From Oceanobacillus halotolerans (GTDB taxonomy: Bacteria; Bacillota; Bacilli; Bacillales; Amphibacillaceae), in the NCBI RefSeq assembly GCF_010993955.1, contig NZ_WIXL01000009.1, positions 1 to 64,000 on the forward strand: a DNA stretch of 64,000 bases, given 5' to 3'. Positions 17,746-26,409 of the stretch are shown piece by piece. A program made the translations under genes and the position numbers. Numbering within the stretch: position 1 is the first letter of the stretch; every line of letters begins with the position of its first letter. Under the pieces are notes generated by a model that saw only the letters and a program-made list of their open reading frames with translations, searched no databases and had not been told where the DNA came from.

Positions 17746-17782
17746 AAAAAGCAGTTCACCACACACCATGCAGTGAACTGCC
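17741..17782 (-). terminator. Terminator of the opuA operon
   Basis: GCAGTTCAC / GTGAACTGC hairpin with TTTTTT on the minus strand. Confidence 0.85.
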
Positions 17783-17790
17783 TTTTAAAA

Positions 17791-18738
17791 TTATTCTGCT
17801 GGTTCTAAGTCTTCAATGGAGTCAATGTCCATGTAGCTTGGAACGGTTAAACCGATTTTAGCACCTTCTAGGTTAGCACCTAGGTCTTCAAAATTACCTT
17901 CATGCTCGTTATAAAAGTCAGCATGCGTCATTGGCATCCAAGCTGCAACCGTTGCATCACCATCACCATTTGCAATACCTTCAAACATAACAGCAATATC
18001 TACTGGTGTGATAGTTACATCATAGCCTACTTGTTCTAAAGCAGTTGCCACAACATTAGCAGAAGCACGCTCAGAATCCCATGGAGTAGAAATTAACTCA
18101 AATTCCTCTCCATCAACTTCTTCTACTCCTTCTTTCCATGCATCTACTTTATCTTGGTTATCTTCTACCCAACGTGCAGCAACGTCAGCGATGTCATCAC
18201 CAGATTCATTGGACTCATACATAATTGCTTCCATGTCTTCAACATCCCATTGGAATTGTTCCAATAATTTGTATGCACTAGGTTTATCCTCTTCTAGCCC
18301 TTGACGTACTAATGTTTTAATTACCTCAGTACCACCATAAATCTCTTGAGGATCTTCTAAATATTTTAAATCTGGGTAAGCTGCGAACATCCAGTGTGGG
18401 TTCCAACCAGTAACAATAATTGGCTCTTCATTACTAATTGCTTTATCTAATTCAGACATCATTGCCGCAGTGGAGGAAAGATCTACAGTCCATCCAGCTA
18501 GCGAATCATACTCTTCAATCGCCTTTTCAGTTGTCACACTAATACCAGCACCAGGTTCAATACCAACAATGTTATAACCTACTTCTTCACTGTAATTAAC
18601 TGCCTCTTCTTCCCCACTATCAGCATTATCTGTGCTATCTGACTCAGTATCTTCTTCCCCATTGCCACATCCAGCAATAATTAATACTGCCATTAAACTA
18701 AATATGAATAAAATGCTTGACCATTTTTGCTTTAACAC
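17791..18738 (-). CDS. opuAC: Second glycine-betaine-binding lipoprotein, B. subtilis OpuAC topology
   Basis: Extracellular lipoprotein that delivers betaine to the OpuA permease. It has 315 residues with signal and lipobox IIAGC (Cys24), then an acidic linker. Lobe order is the B. subtilis one: GIEPGAGI first, GWNPHWMF, then TPWDSERAS, AAWMPMTH and VPSYMD last. The betaine-cage residues expected from the B. subtilis structure (Trp of GWNPHW, Trp of TPWDSE, Trp and His of AAWMPMTH) are all present. The upstream binding protein has the lobes in the opposite order. The GTG at 18738 is chosen because GGAGAA ends 6 nt upstream; an ATG two codons earlier abuts it. A hairpin separates it from its neighbour and may lower its expression. 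Confidence 0.9.
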   Translation of the reverse strand: MLKQKWSSILFIFSLMAVLIIAGCGNGEEDTESDSTDNADSGEEEAVNYSEEVGYNIVGIEPGAGISVTTEKAIEEYDSLAGWTVDLSSTAAMMSELDKAISNEEPIIVTGWNPHWMFAAYPDLKYLEDPQEIYGGTEVIKTLVRQGLEEDKPSAYKLLEQFQWDVEDMEAIMYESNESGDDIADVAARWVEDNQDKVDAWKEGVEEVDGEEFELISTPWDSERASANVVATALEQVGYDVTITPVDIAVMFEGIANGDGDATVAAWMPMTHADFYNEHEGNFEDLGANLEGAKIGLTVPSYMDIDSIEDLEPAE

Positions 18739-18789
18739 ACACATTTCTCCTTTTCCCTCTATTTATTTTATTGCAATAACTTAAATAGG

Positions 18790-18834
18790 TAAAAATAAAA
18801 GGGATACTCCTAAAAAGTATCACCTTTTATTTTA
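18790..18834 (-). terminator. Intercistronic attenuating hairpin between the two opuAC genes
   Basis: On the minus strand AAAAGGTGATACT pairs with AGTATCCCTTTT and is followed by ATTTTT. It sits after the first opuAC and before the second, so it may be a partial terminator. Confidence 0.6.
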
Positions 18835-18850
18835 TTATAAAATTTCTTCC

Positions 18851-19768
18851 TTACTCAATACCTTCTAACCATGAATCAACTTTATCTTGATTTTCTTCAA
18901 CCCATGTAGCTGCTGCATCTTCAGGTGAAGCACCTTCAGAGACTTCTAGCATAACACTCTCAATGTCAGCTGATTCCCATTCAAATTGATCTAAAATTTG
19001 ATATGCATTTGGTAGATCTTCTTCTAGACCTTGGCGAACCATTGTTTCAATTGTTTCTGCTTCACCAAATGTACCTTGTGGGTCTTCTAAATACTTAAGG
19101 TCATATTTTTGGAACTTCCAATGTGGTGACCAACCAGTAACAATGATTTCTTCTTCATTTTCAATAGCGGATCCTAATTCTGTTGCCATTGCACCACTAG
19201 ACGAAGTTTGTACTTCCCAACCATCTAAGTTAGCGTAATCTTCTAATGATTCTTCTGCTGCTCCAACAACACCAGCACCTGGTTCAATACCAGTAATGGT
19301 TTGACCAGCTTCATCTGATAAATCTTCAATGGATTCAACATCCATGTATGTTGGTACAACTAAACCAATTTTAGCACCTTCTAAGTTAACACCTAGTTCA
19401 ACTACATCTTCTCCATATTCTTCATATTGAGAAGCATGTGTAGCTGGTAACCATGCTGCTACCATACCATCTGCTTCACCATTAGCAACAGCTTCCCACA
19501 TTACTGCATTATCAAGTGGGGTTAATGTTACATCATATCCTTGGTCTTCTAATACTTTACCAATTACATGTGTGGAGGCAACTTCTGTATCCCACTCTAC
19601 ATATGCTAGTTCAATTTCTTTCCCTTCTCCGATAGCTCCACCTTCTGAGCCTTCGTCACCGCCGTTATCAGCAGAGTCATCTTCAGATCCTCCACCACAG
19701 CCAGCTGCTACTAATGATAATGAAAGTCCTGCCGCAATGCCAAGACGTTTCCAACTAAATTTAAACAT
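18851..19768 (-). CDS. opuAC: First glycine-betaine-binding lipoprotein, permuted topology
   Basis: Substrate-binding lipoprotein of OpuA, 305 residues, lipobox VAAGC with Cys24 and a Gly/Asp/Glu-rich linker. The mature part begins with AYVEWDTEVAST, NAVMWEAVANGE and AAWLPATHAS, then GIEPGAGVVGAAE and GWSPHWKF. This order is the reverse of the B. subtilis OpuAC and of the neighbour at 17791, and resembles the Lactococcus OpuA-type binding domain (from memory). All expected cage Trp residues are present. GGGGAGA precedes the ATG. It follows opuAB by 74 nt. Confidence 0.92.
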   Translation of the reverse strand: MFKFSWKRLGIAAGLSLSLVAAGCGGGSEDDSADNGGDEGSEGGAIGEGKEIELAYVEWDTEVASTHVIGKVLEDQGYDVTLTPLDNAVMWEAVANGEADGMVAAWLPATHASQYEEYGEDVVELGVNLEGAKIGLVVPTYMDVESIEDLSDEAGQTITGIEPGAGVVGAAEESLEDYANLDGWEVQTSSSGAMATELGSAIENEEEIIVTGWSPHWKFQKYDLKYLEDPQGTFGEAETIETMVRQGLEEDLPNAYQILDQFEWESADIESVMLEVSEGASPEDAAATWVEENQDKVDSWLEGIE

Positions 19769-19842
19769 ACTTTAATATCTCCCCTTTTTCTTGTAGTTTT
19801 TATATGGAAACTTTTCATAATGAAAAGATACCAACTATTTAA

Positions 19843-20694
19843 TTACTCTTTTTTTGCGTTCACATTTTGGGTATAACGGTCAATAACAATGGCAAGAATA
19901 ACAATTCCGACACCTGCTACGAAACCTGTACCCACTTGTGCACGTTGTAGTGAAGAAAGAACTTCCCTACCAAGGCCTGGTGCACCGATCATCGATGCAA
20001 TAACGACCATGGACAAGGATAACATAACTGTTTGGTTAATTCCTGCCATAATGGTTGCTTTTGCCATTGGTAATTCTACTTTAAATAATTTTTGTGACCC
20101 AGTACTACCAAATGCTTCTGATGCTTCAACTAATTCTTTGGAAACTTGGCGAATACCAAGATTTGTAAAACGAACAGTCGGTGGTGTCGCAAAGATTAAG
20201 GATGCAAACACACCTGGAACCATTCCAATTCCAAAGAACGCAACCGCTGGGATTAAGTAAACAAAGGCTGGCATCGTCTGCATGAAGTCAAGTATTGGTG
20301 TAATGATCGCCTCTGCTGTTCTACTTTTCGACATTAAAATTCCAAATGGAACCCCAATAATAACAGATAAGATACTCGCTAGTAAAACAAGTGTAAATGT
20401 TTCCATTAGCTGTTCCCATAACCCTTGATTATAAATAAACCAAAGGCCAACGATCGAGAAGACAGCTAAGCCAAATTTTTTCCCACTTATTAGGAAAGCA
20501 CCCACTGCAACAAGTACAATTATAATCAGTGCAGGGATATTAAGTAAAAATTCTGATGTAGTTTCCATAAATGTTCCAAAGTGTTCTTTAATGGGATCGA
20601 ATAAAAATGAGAATGTACTTGTTAGCCAATCCGTAAAATCCTCTGTCATTTCTGCTAAAGGTATACTTGGTATAAAATCTAATACTTTATCCAT
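19843..20694 (-). CDS. opuAB: Glycine betaine ABC permease OpuAB
   Basis: Membrane channel of the OpuA betaine importer, 283 residues from the ATG at 20694 (AGGTGA 9 nt upstream). About seven membrane segments; the ABC coupling loop reads [20 protein letters not shown], the typical EAA motif of ProW/OpuAB permeases. It overlaps the opuAA stop by 8 nt, so the two are coupled. Works with OpuAA and the two OpuAC lipoproteins encoded downstream. Normal length for the family. Confidence 0.94.
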   Translation of the reverse strand: MDKVLDFIPSIPLAEMTEDFTDWLTSTFSFLFDPIKEHFGTFMETTSEFLLNIPALIIIVLVAVGAFLISGKKFGLAVFSIVGLWFIYNQGLWEQLMETFTLVLLASILSVIIGVPFGILMSKSRTAEAIITPILDFMQTMPAFVYLIPAVAFFGIGMVPGVFASLIFATPPTVRFTNLGIRQVSKELVEASEAFGSTGSQKLFKVELPMAKATIMAGINQTVMLSLSMVVIASMIGAPGLGREVLSSLQRAQVGTGFVAGVGIVILAIVIDRYTQNVNAKKE

Positions 20695-21886
20695 TGTCAA
20701 CGTTCACCTCGCCTTCTCCAGCAAGTGCTGCAATAACAGCTCCACGAACTATAATTCCAACTAATTTTCCATTCTCTACGACGGCAAGTGGAATTGGTGA
20801 ATCATAAATCATATCAAAGATTTCCGTCATTGGAGTCTCTTTATCAACTTTCGGAATATCATTCTGCAAAATATCCTGGAAGTTTGTAATTCCTTTTTGA
20901 CGTGCATCAGAAGCATCGTCTGCTGTAATATATCCTTTCAAATTACGTTTGCTATCTACAACAAACATACTAGATAATCCTTCTTCACGCATTCTTTCTA
21001 ACGCAACACGTGGTCCGTGCTTTTCAATATTTACGGTTTCTGGACGTTTCATAATGTGATGTGCTGATAATACTTTTGAACGATCAACATCCTCCACGAA
21101 TTTTTCAACATAATCATTGGCTGGATTAACAAGAATTTCTTCTGGACTTCCAATTTGAACAATTGCACCATCTTTCATTAATGCAATTCGGTCTCCAATA
21201 CGTAATGCTTCATCCAAGTCATGCGTAATGAAGACGATTGTCTTTTTCATACTTGCTTGTAAATCAATTAATTCATCCTGCATATCTTTCCGAATAAGTG
21301 GGTCAAGTGCTGAGAACGCTTCGTCCATTAAAAGCACTTCTGGATCATTTGCCAATGCACGTGCAAGTCCAACACGTTGCTGCATCCCACCAGATAATTG
21401 GTTCGGTTTTTGATGAAGATATCCACCTAATCCTACCATTTCCAATGCTTCTTTTGCCTTCTTTTCCCGTTCCTCTTTCGGTACATTTTGAATTTCCAAA
21501 CCAAATTCGGCATTTTCTAGAATCGTTCGATGTGGAAATAATGCGAAACGTTGGAAAACCATACTTAATTTTTCACGGCGAATTTTTCGTAATTCTTGTT
21601 TATCCATTGCTGATAAATCTTCCCCATCAATGTAAATATTACCTTCAGATGGTTCGATCAACCGGTTAATTAATCGAACTAATGTTGATTTACCACTTCC
21701 GGATAACCCCATAATTACAAAGATTTCTCCAGCTTCTACAGAAAATGTAGCACGGTTAACACCAACCGTTGCTCCTGTTTTTTCGAGAATTTCATCTTTG
21801 GTTAAGCCTTGATCCAAAAGTTTAAATGCTTGCTTTTTATTTTTGCCAAAAACTTTTGATAAGTTCTTTGCCTCTATGACAGGCAT
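20687..21886 (-). CDS. opuAA: Glycine betaine ABC ATPase OpuAA
   Basis: Cytoplasmic ATPase of the OpuA osmoprotectant importer, 399 residues from the ATG at 21886 (GAGGTGAAAGG upstream). Contains the QAT-family N-terminus with KTGATVGVN, Walker [11 protein letters not shown], signature LSGGMQQRV, Walker [13 protein letters not shown] and two C-terminal CBS domains (about residues 265-385), the region that senses ionic strength or c-di-AMP in relatives. First gene of opuAA-opuAB-opuAC-opuAC. Divergent from a GbsR-type regulator. The cluster replaces hpr of the B. subtilis gene order. Confidence 0.94.
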   Translation of the reverse strand: MPVIEAKNLSKVFGKNKKQAFKLLDQGLTKDEILEKTGATVGVNRATFSVEAGEIFVIMGLSGSGKSTLVRLINRLIEPSEGNIYIDGEDLSAMDKQELRKIRREKLSMVFQRFALFPHRTILENAEFGLEIQNVPKEEREKKAKEALEMVGLGGYLHQKPNQLSGGMQQRVGLARALANDPEVLLMDEAFSALDPLIRKDMQDELIDLQASMKKTIVFITHDLDEALRIGDRIALMKDGAIVQIGSPEEILVNPANDYVEKFVEDVDRSKVLSAHHIMKRPETVNIEKHGPRVALERMREEGLSSMFVVDSKRNLKGYITADDASDARQKGITNFQDILQNDIPKVDKETPMTEIFDMIYDSPIPLAVVENGKLVGIIVRGAVIAALAGEGEVNVDNG

Positions 21887-22047
21887 TCCTTTCACCTCTT
21901 TAAAAAAACTATTTGTAGTATTCGAATGAAGCACGATAAATATCCCTAATATGTTTGAATTAGGTTCAGAGGTATATCATTGAATAGATCTTATTCTCAA
22001 AATGATACACATTACCTAGATCCGTTCTGTCTTCACTCACCTTATAT

Positions 22048-22077
22048 ACTATATAACTTTATCCTGCCCTATTTCAA
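22048..22077 (-). promoter_or_regulatory. Promoter of the opuA operon
   Basis: On the minus strand TTGAAA, 18 bp, TATAGT. It leaves a leader of about 150 nt before opuAA; osmotic induction would be expected for opuA. Confidence 0.55.
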
Positions 22078-22090
22078 ACATTAAATTCTA

Positions 22091-22132
22091 TTGGTTTAGT
22101 ATATATTTTTTGTACAGTTTATACTGTATAAA
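22091..22132. promoter_or_regulatory. Candidate operator of the GbsR-type regulator
   Basis: Perfect palindrome TTTATACTGTATAAA (22118-22132), preceded by a half-site TTTAGTATATA. It lies between the opuA promoter and the divergent regulator gene. Operator role is inference. Confidence 0.5.
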
Positions 22133-22253
22133 GTTTCATAGCTTTTTACTGCAAATTACGCCATCTTCCTCTAATTTCCTGTCCAATTATGTATTTTTAA
22201 AAATTTTTTAGATAAGGTAACATTTGATATAGTCACCAACATAGGAGGATATT

Positions 22254-22730
22254 ATGTACAATACAATCCATAAAGACATACGAAATAATATAATGATAGA
22301 ATTTGCAAAAACCGTTGAAATGTTTGGATTTACCTCTCTAGAAGCACGATTATTTTCCTACCTCTACTTAGAGGAACGACCTTTAACCTTAGATGAGATG
22401 AGTGAGGCACTGGGGAAAAGTAAAACATCCATGAGTACAAGTGTAAGAAGTCTAGCTGATATGAACCTTGTGACACGTGTCTGGCGTAAAGGGGTACGAA
22501 AAGATTTATACAAGGCTAATAAACAATTGTTTAAAACCTTTATGACCACGTATAGCCATAAATGGGTGGAAGCGACAAACCATCAAAAGGATGCATTAAT
22601 GGAAATCCAAAAACTTATTACAGAAGAAGACAGCGAACGACAACTAGACGACCTTTCTACAAAATTAAAGGATATTCTAGAATTTCATCAATTGATCGAA
22701 CAGTCGTTTCGTAACCTAAAATCTACATAA
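22254..22730 (+). CDS. GbsR/OpcR-family (MarR-type) regulator of opuA
   Basis: Winged-helix regulator of 158 residues related to GbsR, the choline- or betaine-sensing repressor family. The DNA-binding core reads LTLDEMSEALGKSKTSMSTS and is followed by RKGVRKDLY, nearly the same as in the GbsR at 28318. AGGAGG lies 6 nt before the ATG. Divergent from the opuA operon with a palindrome between, so it very probably controls opuA in response to osmoprotectant; that is inference from context. It is shorter at the N-terminus than GbsR. Confidence 0.85.
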   Translation: MYNTIHKDIRNNIMIEFAKTVEMFGFTSLEARLFSYLYLEERPLTLDEMSEALGKSKTSMSTSVRSLADMNLVTRVWRKGVRKDLYKANKQLFKTFMTTYSHKWVEATNHQKDALMEIQKLITEEDSERQLDDLSTKLKDILEFHQLIEQSFRNLKST

Positions 22731-22742
22731 AAGAGTTCAGGT

Positions 22743-23087
22743 TCACTCACTTTTCTCATTTTCAATAATCTCAATAAACGTATTTAGTAAAGAAGGATAG
22801 TATCCTTCTTTTTTTAATGCATAAATAACCTCATCTGGGTTTAATTTTTCATTTAACATCCCAGCAAAGTGAACTAATAATGGTAGGAAATTTAGAAGCC
22901 CTTCTTTACGCTGTTGTTCAAATTCTTCATTTATTTGTTGGATTAGTTGCATCAATTCATCATATTCATCCTTGGAGATATTATGTCGGATTAACAGCCT
23001 CGTAAATGGGAATGCATCAATATCGACAAGTTGTAATAGTAATTGTATATGAAAGGCTAATGTATCATAGTTCCCTGTTTTTTCCAC
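22743..23087 (-). CDS. yhaI: DUF1878 protein YhaI
   Basis: Small helical cytoplasmic protein of 114 residues, family DUF1878, function unknown. The pattern of an N-terminal helix (LAFHIQLLLQLVDIDAFPF), central LLVHFAGMLNEKL and C-terminal EGYYPSLLNTFIEI matches B. subtilis YhaI in length and layout. The start is a GTG with GAGGAG 5 nt upstream; an ATG 2 nt earlier is out of frame. Its stop lies 12 nt from the stop of the converging GbsR-type gene. Confidence 0.8.
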   Translation of the reverse strand: MEKTGNYDTLAFHIQLLLQLVDIDAFPFTRLLIRHNISKDEYDELMQLIQQINEEFEQQRKEGLLNFLPLLVHFAGMLNEKLNPDEVIYALKKEGYYPSLLNTFIEIIENEKSE

Positions 23088-23109
23088 ATTGTCTCCTCCC
23101 TAAAAAATT

Positions 23110-23300
23110 TACTAAAAGTGTGTGTTCAAAAAGGAGAATTAAAAGGACCGAGTCGACTAAGGTCTCAGGCGTCCTGTTACAACGCCGACACTAGTACGTC
23201 CTGTACGTCGGAAGTTCGAGGCAGCGTAGCTTTGAGTAACGGAAAAGCAAGCTAACGAAGAAATTCGATTTGTCATTTTAACCGGACTTTTGGAACAACA
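23110..23300. repeat. Interspersed repeat with GTTCAAAAAGGAGAATTAAA ends
   Basis: Begins TGTGTTCAAAAAGGAG and ends CCGGACTTTTGGAACAAC (imperfect inverted ends). The middle holds the module GGCGTCCTGTTACAACGCCG and CTAGTACGTCCTGTACGTCG found at 24240, 37140, 40620 and 62480. It fills the yhaI-yhaJ gap. Confidence 0.7.
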
Positions 23301-23407
23301 TCTTAAAAAATAGTGCAAAAACCTATTGCTTTTTATGAGAAATCGTACTATTATTCTTGGAGGATTTAGAAAAGAAATCAACCATAATTTGCATGGGGGG
23401 ATCAAAA

Positions 23408-23953
23408 ATGAATTGTTGGAAATCCATTAACCTAAAAAAAGAGTACGGTCATAATAGGATCTATCTAGTTTCATTTTTGATCGGCTTAGTTTCATTTCTC
23501 GTGTTAAATGTACCGTTTTCCATTATACATGGATCGGTCGTCATGAATGATGTTGGATTTTTCTTTTTTATCATTGCCTTATTTTTCTTACCAACAATGC
23601 ATTCTATTATGCATATTTTACCACTTATTGTCATGAATAAACGAGCAAAATTACTATATAATATGAAACTAAAATTTGTTCCAGTTTTTTATTTCTATAC
23701 AAAAGCACATTTAAAAAAGAGCACATCACTCATTGTGACACTTGCTCCAACCTTATTGATAACAATACCAGGTTTAATTGCGAGCTATGTGTTTGCAAAT
23801 TCATATATTTATATTCTCTTATTAACATGTGTTCATATTGCAATATCTTTTACAGATTACCTTTATGTGCTACACATTCTGAAAGCACCCAAAAAAGCTA
23901 TTATTGAAAACGGCCAAAATGGTTTTGATATATTGATACAACCTGAAAAATAG
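23408..23953 (+). CDS. yhaJ: DUF3267 membrane protein, YhaJ-like
   Basis: Membrane protein of 181 residues from the ATG at 23408 (GGGGGG upstream). It has two N-terminal and two later membrane segments. Members of DUF3267 are annotated as putative zincin peptidases, but here the expected H-E-x2-H reads HSIMH, so the catalytic Glu is missing and a peptidase role is unlikely. The later motif FTDYLYVLHILKAPK is conserved in the family. Position between yhaI and prsA matches yhaJ of B. subtilis. Function unknown. Confidence 0.7.
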   Translation: MNCWKSINLKKEYGHNRIYLVSFLIGLVSFLVLNVPFSIIHGSVVMNDVGFFFFIIALFFLPTMHSIMHILPLIVMNKRAKLLYNMKLKFVPVFYFYTKAHLKKSTSLIVTLAPTLLITIPGLIASYVFANSYIYILLLTCVHIAISFTDYLYVLHILKAPKKAIIENGQNGFDILIQPEK

Positions 23954-24044
23954 GCACAAAAAGCGTAAGCACCTCTATTCCTTGTGGGGATAGAGGTGAA
24001 ATGCCATGACACTATGATGATGACTACTAGTTTATGGATATCAG

Positions 24045-24600
24045 ACTTAAACACGACCTTCAGCTTCCTCGGAAGCCAAAAACACTTCCTGCGGGATCTT
24101 CACCTGTTGTTTTTTTCCGCAGGAGTCGACTGTCCTACGCTCCAATCACTAATGATAAGCTATAAGTTACTATTTATATGGAACTCATTTATAGCGGAGA
24201 AAAACACGAAGACTCCTGGTTCGTCGGCTAAGAACGGTCACGTCCTGTAACAGGCACGACACTAGAACATCCTCGCAAATGGAGAACACTTTTGCTTCGT
24301 GCGATGTATCGTTGTCGCAGCTTCCCTTGTCCTGTACGTCGAAACGAGCCTAAGAGACCCCCCATTCCGGGTTTCGCAACGTAGGCTAGTGGGGAGTCTT
24401 AAGGTGGGCGAAGTGTTTTTCCGAAGCGGTAATAGCGTTGTCCGCGGCAAAGAAGACATTGTTAAAACAAATAAGTTTGAACAGATGTCGCACCTGGGAC
24501 CATGGTGAAAGCGACTGTTTGAAGCGGAAATCAAGGATGCTATGATTTACGTCGCATCATATAGAAGTTACGAGGTTAAAAAACCATGCGAACTGACCTT
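24045..24600. repeat. Composite interspersed repeat, long copy
   Basis: Several modules in a row: CGCAGGAGTCGACTGTCCTA with CGCTCCAATCA, CACGTCCTGTAACAGGC, a GC-rich block with GAAACGAGCCTAAGAGACCC, then GTTTGAACAGATGTCGCACC and the TACGTCGCAT end. Upstream at 23970-23998 is a separate hairpin CACCTCTATTCC / GGATAGAGGTG without a T run. No gene is seen in this stretch. Confidence 0.75.
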
Positions 24601-24619
24601 TTTTCTTGAGTACATACAA

Positions 24620-24657
24620 ACGATCTGAAATGCTTTTTTATTTCAGGTCGTTTTTTA
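24620..24657 (+). terminator. Rho-independent terminator after the composite repeat
   Basis: ACGATCTGAAAT / ATTTCAGGTCGT hairpin plus TTTTTT on the plus strand. No gene ends close by, so it may end a long yhaJ transcript or a non-coding one. Confidence 0.75.
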
Positions 24658-24826
24658 GTCAATTTTAATAGGAATGCTAAAATTTCTACATTGTGACTAT
24701 TCATCAAAGTAATATTTTGATAAAGTGATATATATATATTTTTAAGATAATTAAACGAATAGAGTACATTTTTGGTCCTAGACCATATATACATATTCAT
24801 TTTCTGTTGTTGGGAGGTTTTACGAG

Positions 24827-25012
24827 ATGGAAGTGATTTTTCCTGTATATGCATTAATTATATTTTTCATATTCAATATGCTTACCTTAAAGTTTTGTTT
24901 AAAATTGGAAATGAATCAAGCAAAACAATCCACGGTTTTTCGTTTCATCAATATCTGCGTCCTCATATTGCTTGTTTCTTCCTATGTAAAGATTATGAAT
25001 GCGATTGTATAA
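24827..25012 (+). CDS. Small two-helix membrane protein
   Basis: Unrecognised protein of 61 residues. GGGAGG lies 9 nt before the ATG, which supports translation. Two hydrophobic segments (about residues 4-22 and 38-56) flank a short charged region KLEMNQAKQST. It lies alone between the repeat block and prsA, in the same direction as prsA and about 100 nt upstream of it. No known motif is visible; it could be a small membrane peptide specific to the genus. Confidence 0.6.
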   Translation: MEVIFPVYALIIFFIFNMLTLKFCLKLEMNQAKQSTVFRFINICVLILLVSSYVKIMNAIV

Positions 25013-25110
25013 TGAATTTATAGACATTGCTCTATTCATTTTGTGGTAAACTATGTTATATTATGCAAGAAGAAATAAAATTAAGGTTTAAAGATTAGGA
25101 GTGTTCATTC

Positions 25111-25986
25111 GTGAAAAAACTAGCAATTGCAGTAACCCTTACAGCAAGTATGTTTACCTTAGCAGCATGTAATAATGATGATTCAGATACAGTTGTTGAA
25201 TCTAATGCAGGTGATGTAACAAAAGATGAATTTTATGAAGAATTAAAGAACCGCTACGGGGAAGCAGTTTTACGTGACCTTGTAACCACAAAAGTATTAA
25301 GTGATAAATATGAAGTAAGTGATGATGAAGTAAATGAGGAAGTCGAAATGTTTAAAGAGCAATTAGGCGACCAGTTCGAAATGTGGCTTCAACAGCAAGG
25401 CTTCGGTAATGAAGATCAATTCCGCGATGTAATGCGAATTAGTTTACTTCAGGAAGAAGCACGAGCAGATGGTGTGGAAGTAACTGATGAAGAAATCCAA
25501 AACAAGTATGACCAACGTAAAACAGAAATTAGTGCTCAACATATTTTAGTGGAAGATGAGGAAACAGCAAACGAAGTGCTAGATAAACTTGACGAAGGCA
25601 GTGAATTTAGTGGGTTAGCTGCCGAATATTCAACAGATGAAAGTAATGCTGAAGATGGTGGAGATCTAGGATTCTTCGGATATGGTGAAATGGTACCAGA
25701 ATTTCAGGATGCTGCTTATAACTTAGGGGAAGGCGAAATTAGTGAGCCTGTCCAAACCCAACATGGATTCCATATTATTAAAGTAAATGAAAAGCGTGAA
25801 ACAGAGGAAGAAATTGCTTCATTAGATGAAATGAAAGAAGACTTACGCCGTGAAATTATTACAGAAAAGGTTGATAACCAACAAGTTCAACAAAAAATTA
25901 ATGATTTAATAGAAGAAGCAGATATTGACGTAAAAATAGAGGAATTGGAAAACATCTTTGATACTCAGGATGCAGTAGCATACTAA
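25111..25986 (+). CDS. prsA: Foldase lipoprotein PrsA (parvulin-type)
   Basis: Membrane-anchored extracytoplasmic peptidyl-prolyl isomerase that helps secreted proteins fold; essential in B. subtilis. The 291 residues have a signal with lipobox LAAC (Cys20), an N-terminal chaperone region and a parvulin domain of about 90 residues starting SAQHILVEDEE (about residues 143-235) with the conserved GDLGFFGYGEMVPEF and QTQHGFHIIKV, then an acidic C-terminal tail. The start is GTG, with AGGAG 9 nt upstream. A strong terminator follows. Confidence 0.95.
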   Translation: MKKLAIAVTLTASMFTLAACNNDDSDTVVESNAGDVTKDEFYEELKNRYGEAVLRDLVTTKVLSDKYEVSDDEVNEEVEMFKEQLGDQFEMWLQQQGFGNEDQFRDVMRISLLQEEARADGVEVTDEEIQNKYDQRKTEISAQHILVEDEETANEVLDKLDEGSEFSGLAAEYSTDESNAEDGGDLGFFGYGEMVPEFQDAAYNLGEGEISEPVQTQHGFHIIKVNEKRETEEEIASLDEMKEDLRREIITEKVDNQQVQQKINDLIEEADIDVKIEELENIFDTQDAVAY

Positions 25987-26009
25987 GAATCTAATAACAT
26001 AACCACTTT

Positions 26010-26039
26010 AAAGGCTAGTCAATGGACTAGCCTTTTTTA
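26010..26039 (+). terminator. Terminator of prsA
   Basis: AAGGCTAGTC / GACTAGCCTT hairpin plus T6. Confidence 0.9.
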
Positions 26040-26043
26040 TTGA

Positions 26044-26393
26044 GATAAGATAGTATAAAAAAGTTGGCATCATTACCGCCTTGTATAGGAAAGGCCACGT
26101 CCAGCTTCGATGGTCAGAACGACCTGTACCGGCGTTGTCACAGGACGTGATGATTTTAGCCAGTGAGACGGTCAGGACGTCCTAGTGCTGATAGAAATAA
26201 GGACGCGCGAGTTTTCATCGGCCAGCACCTACCCCCTCGAGGTCATAAGTCAATCCTCATTACGCGCAAAAAGCGCCACGTCGAGGCTTGGCTTATGCCT
26301 GGCAGATAAGAAACAAAATTCTTACTGCATAAGTGCAACTAAGGCTTTTGCCACATGGTGACAAGCCTAGTTTTCTAATGGGGGGTGATCAAG
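26044..26393 (-). repeat. 350-bp interspersed element, copy 1
   Basis: Read on the minus strand it aligns almost end to end with the copy at 40367-40722: hairpin CTAGGCTTGTCACCA / TGGCAAAAGCCTTAG, TAGTTGCACTTATGCAGTAA, ATAAGCCAAGCCTCGAC, GACCTCGAGGGGGTAG, the CGTCCTGTGACAACGCC module and AAGCTGGACGTGGCC. It begins directly after the prsA terminator. Stops occur in all frames I checked by eye; no protein is proposed. Confidence 0.85.
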
Positions 26394-26409
26394 GCAATTC
26401 TAGCTTTTT

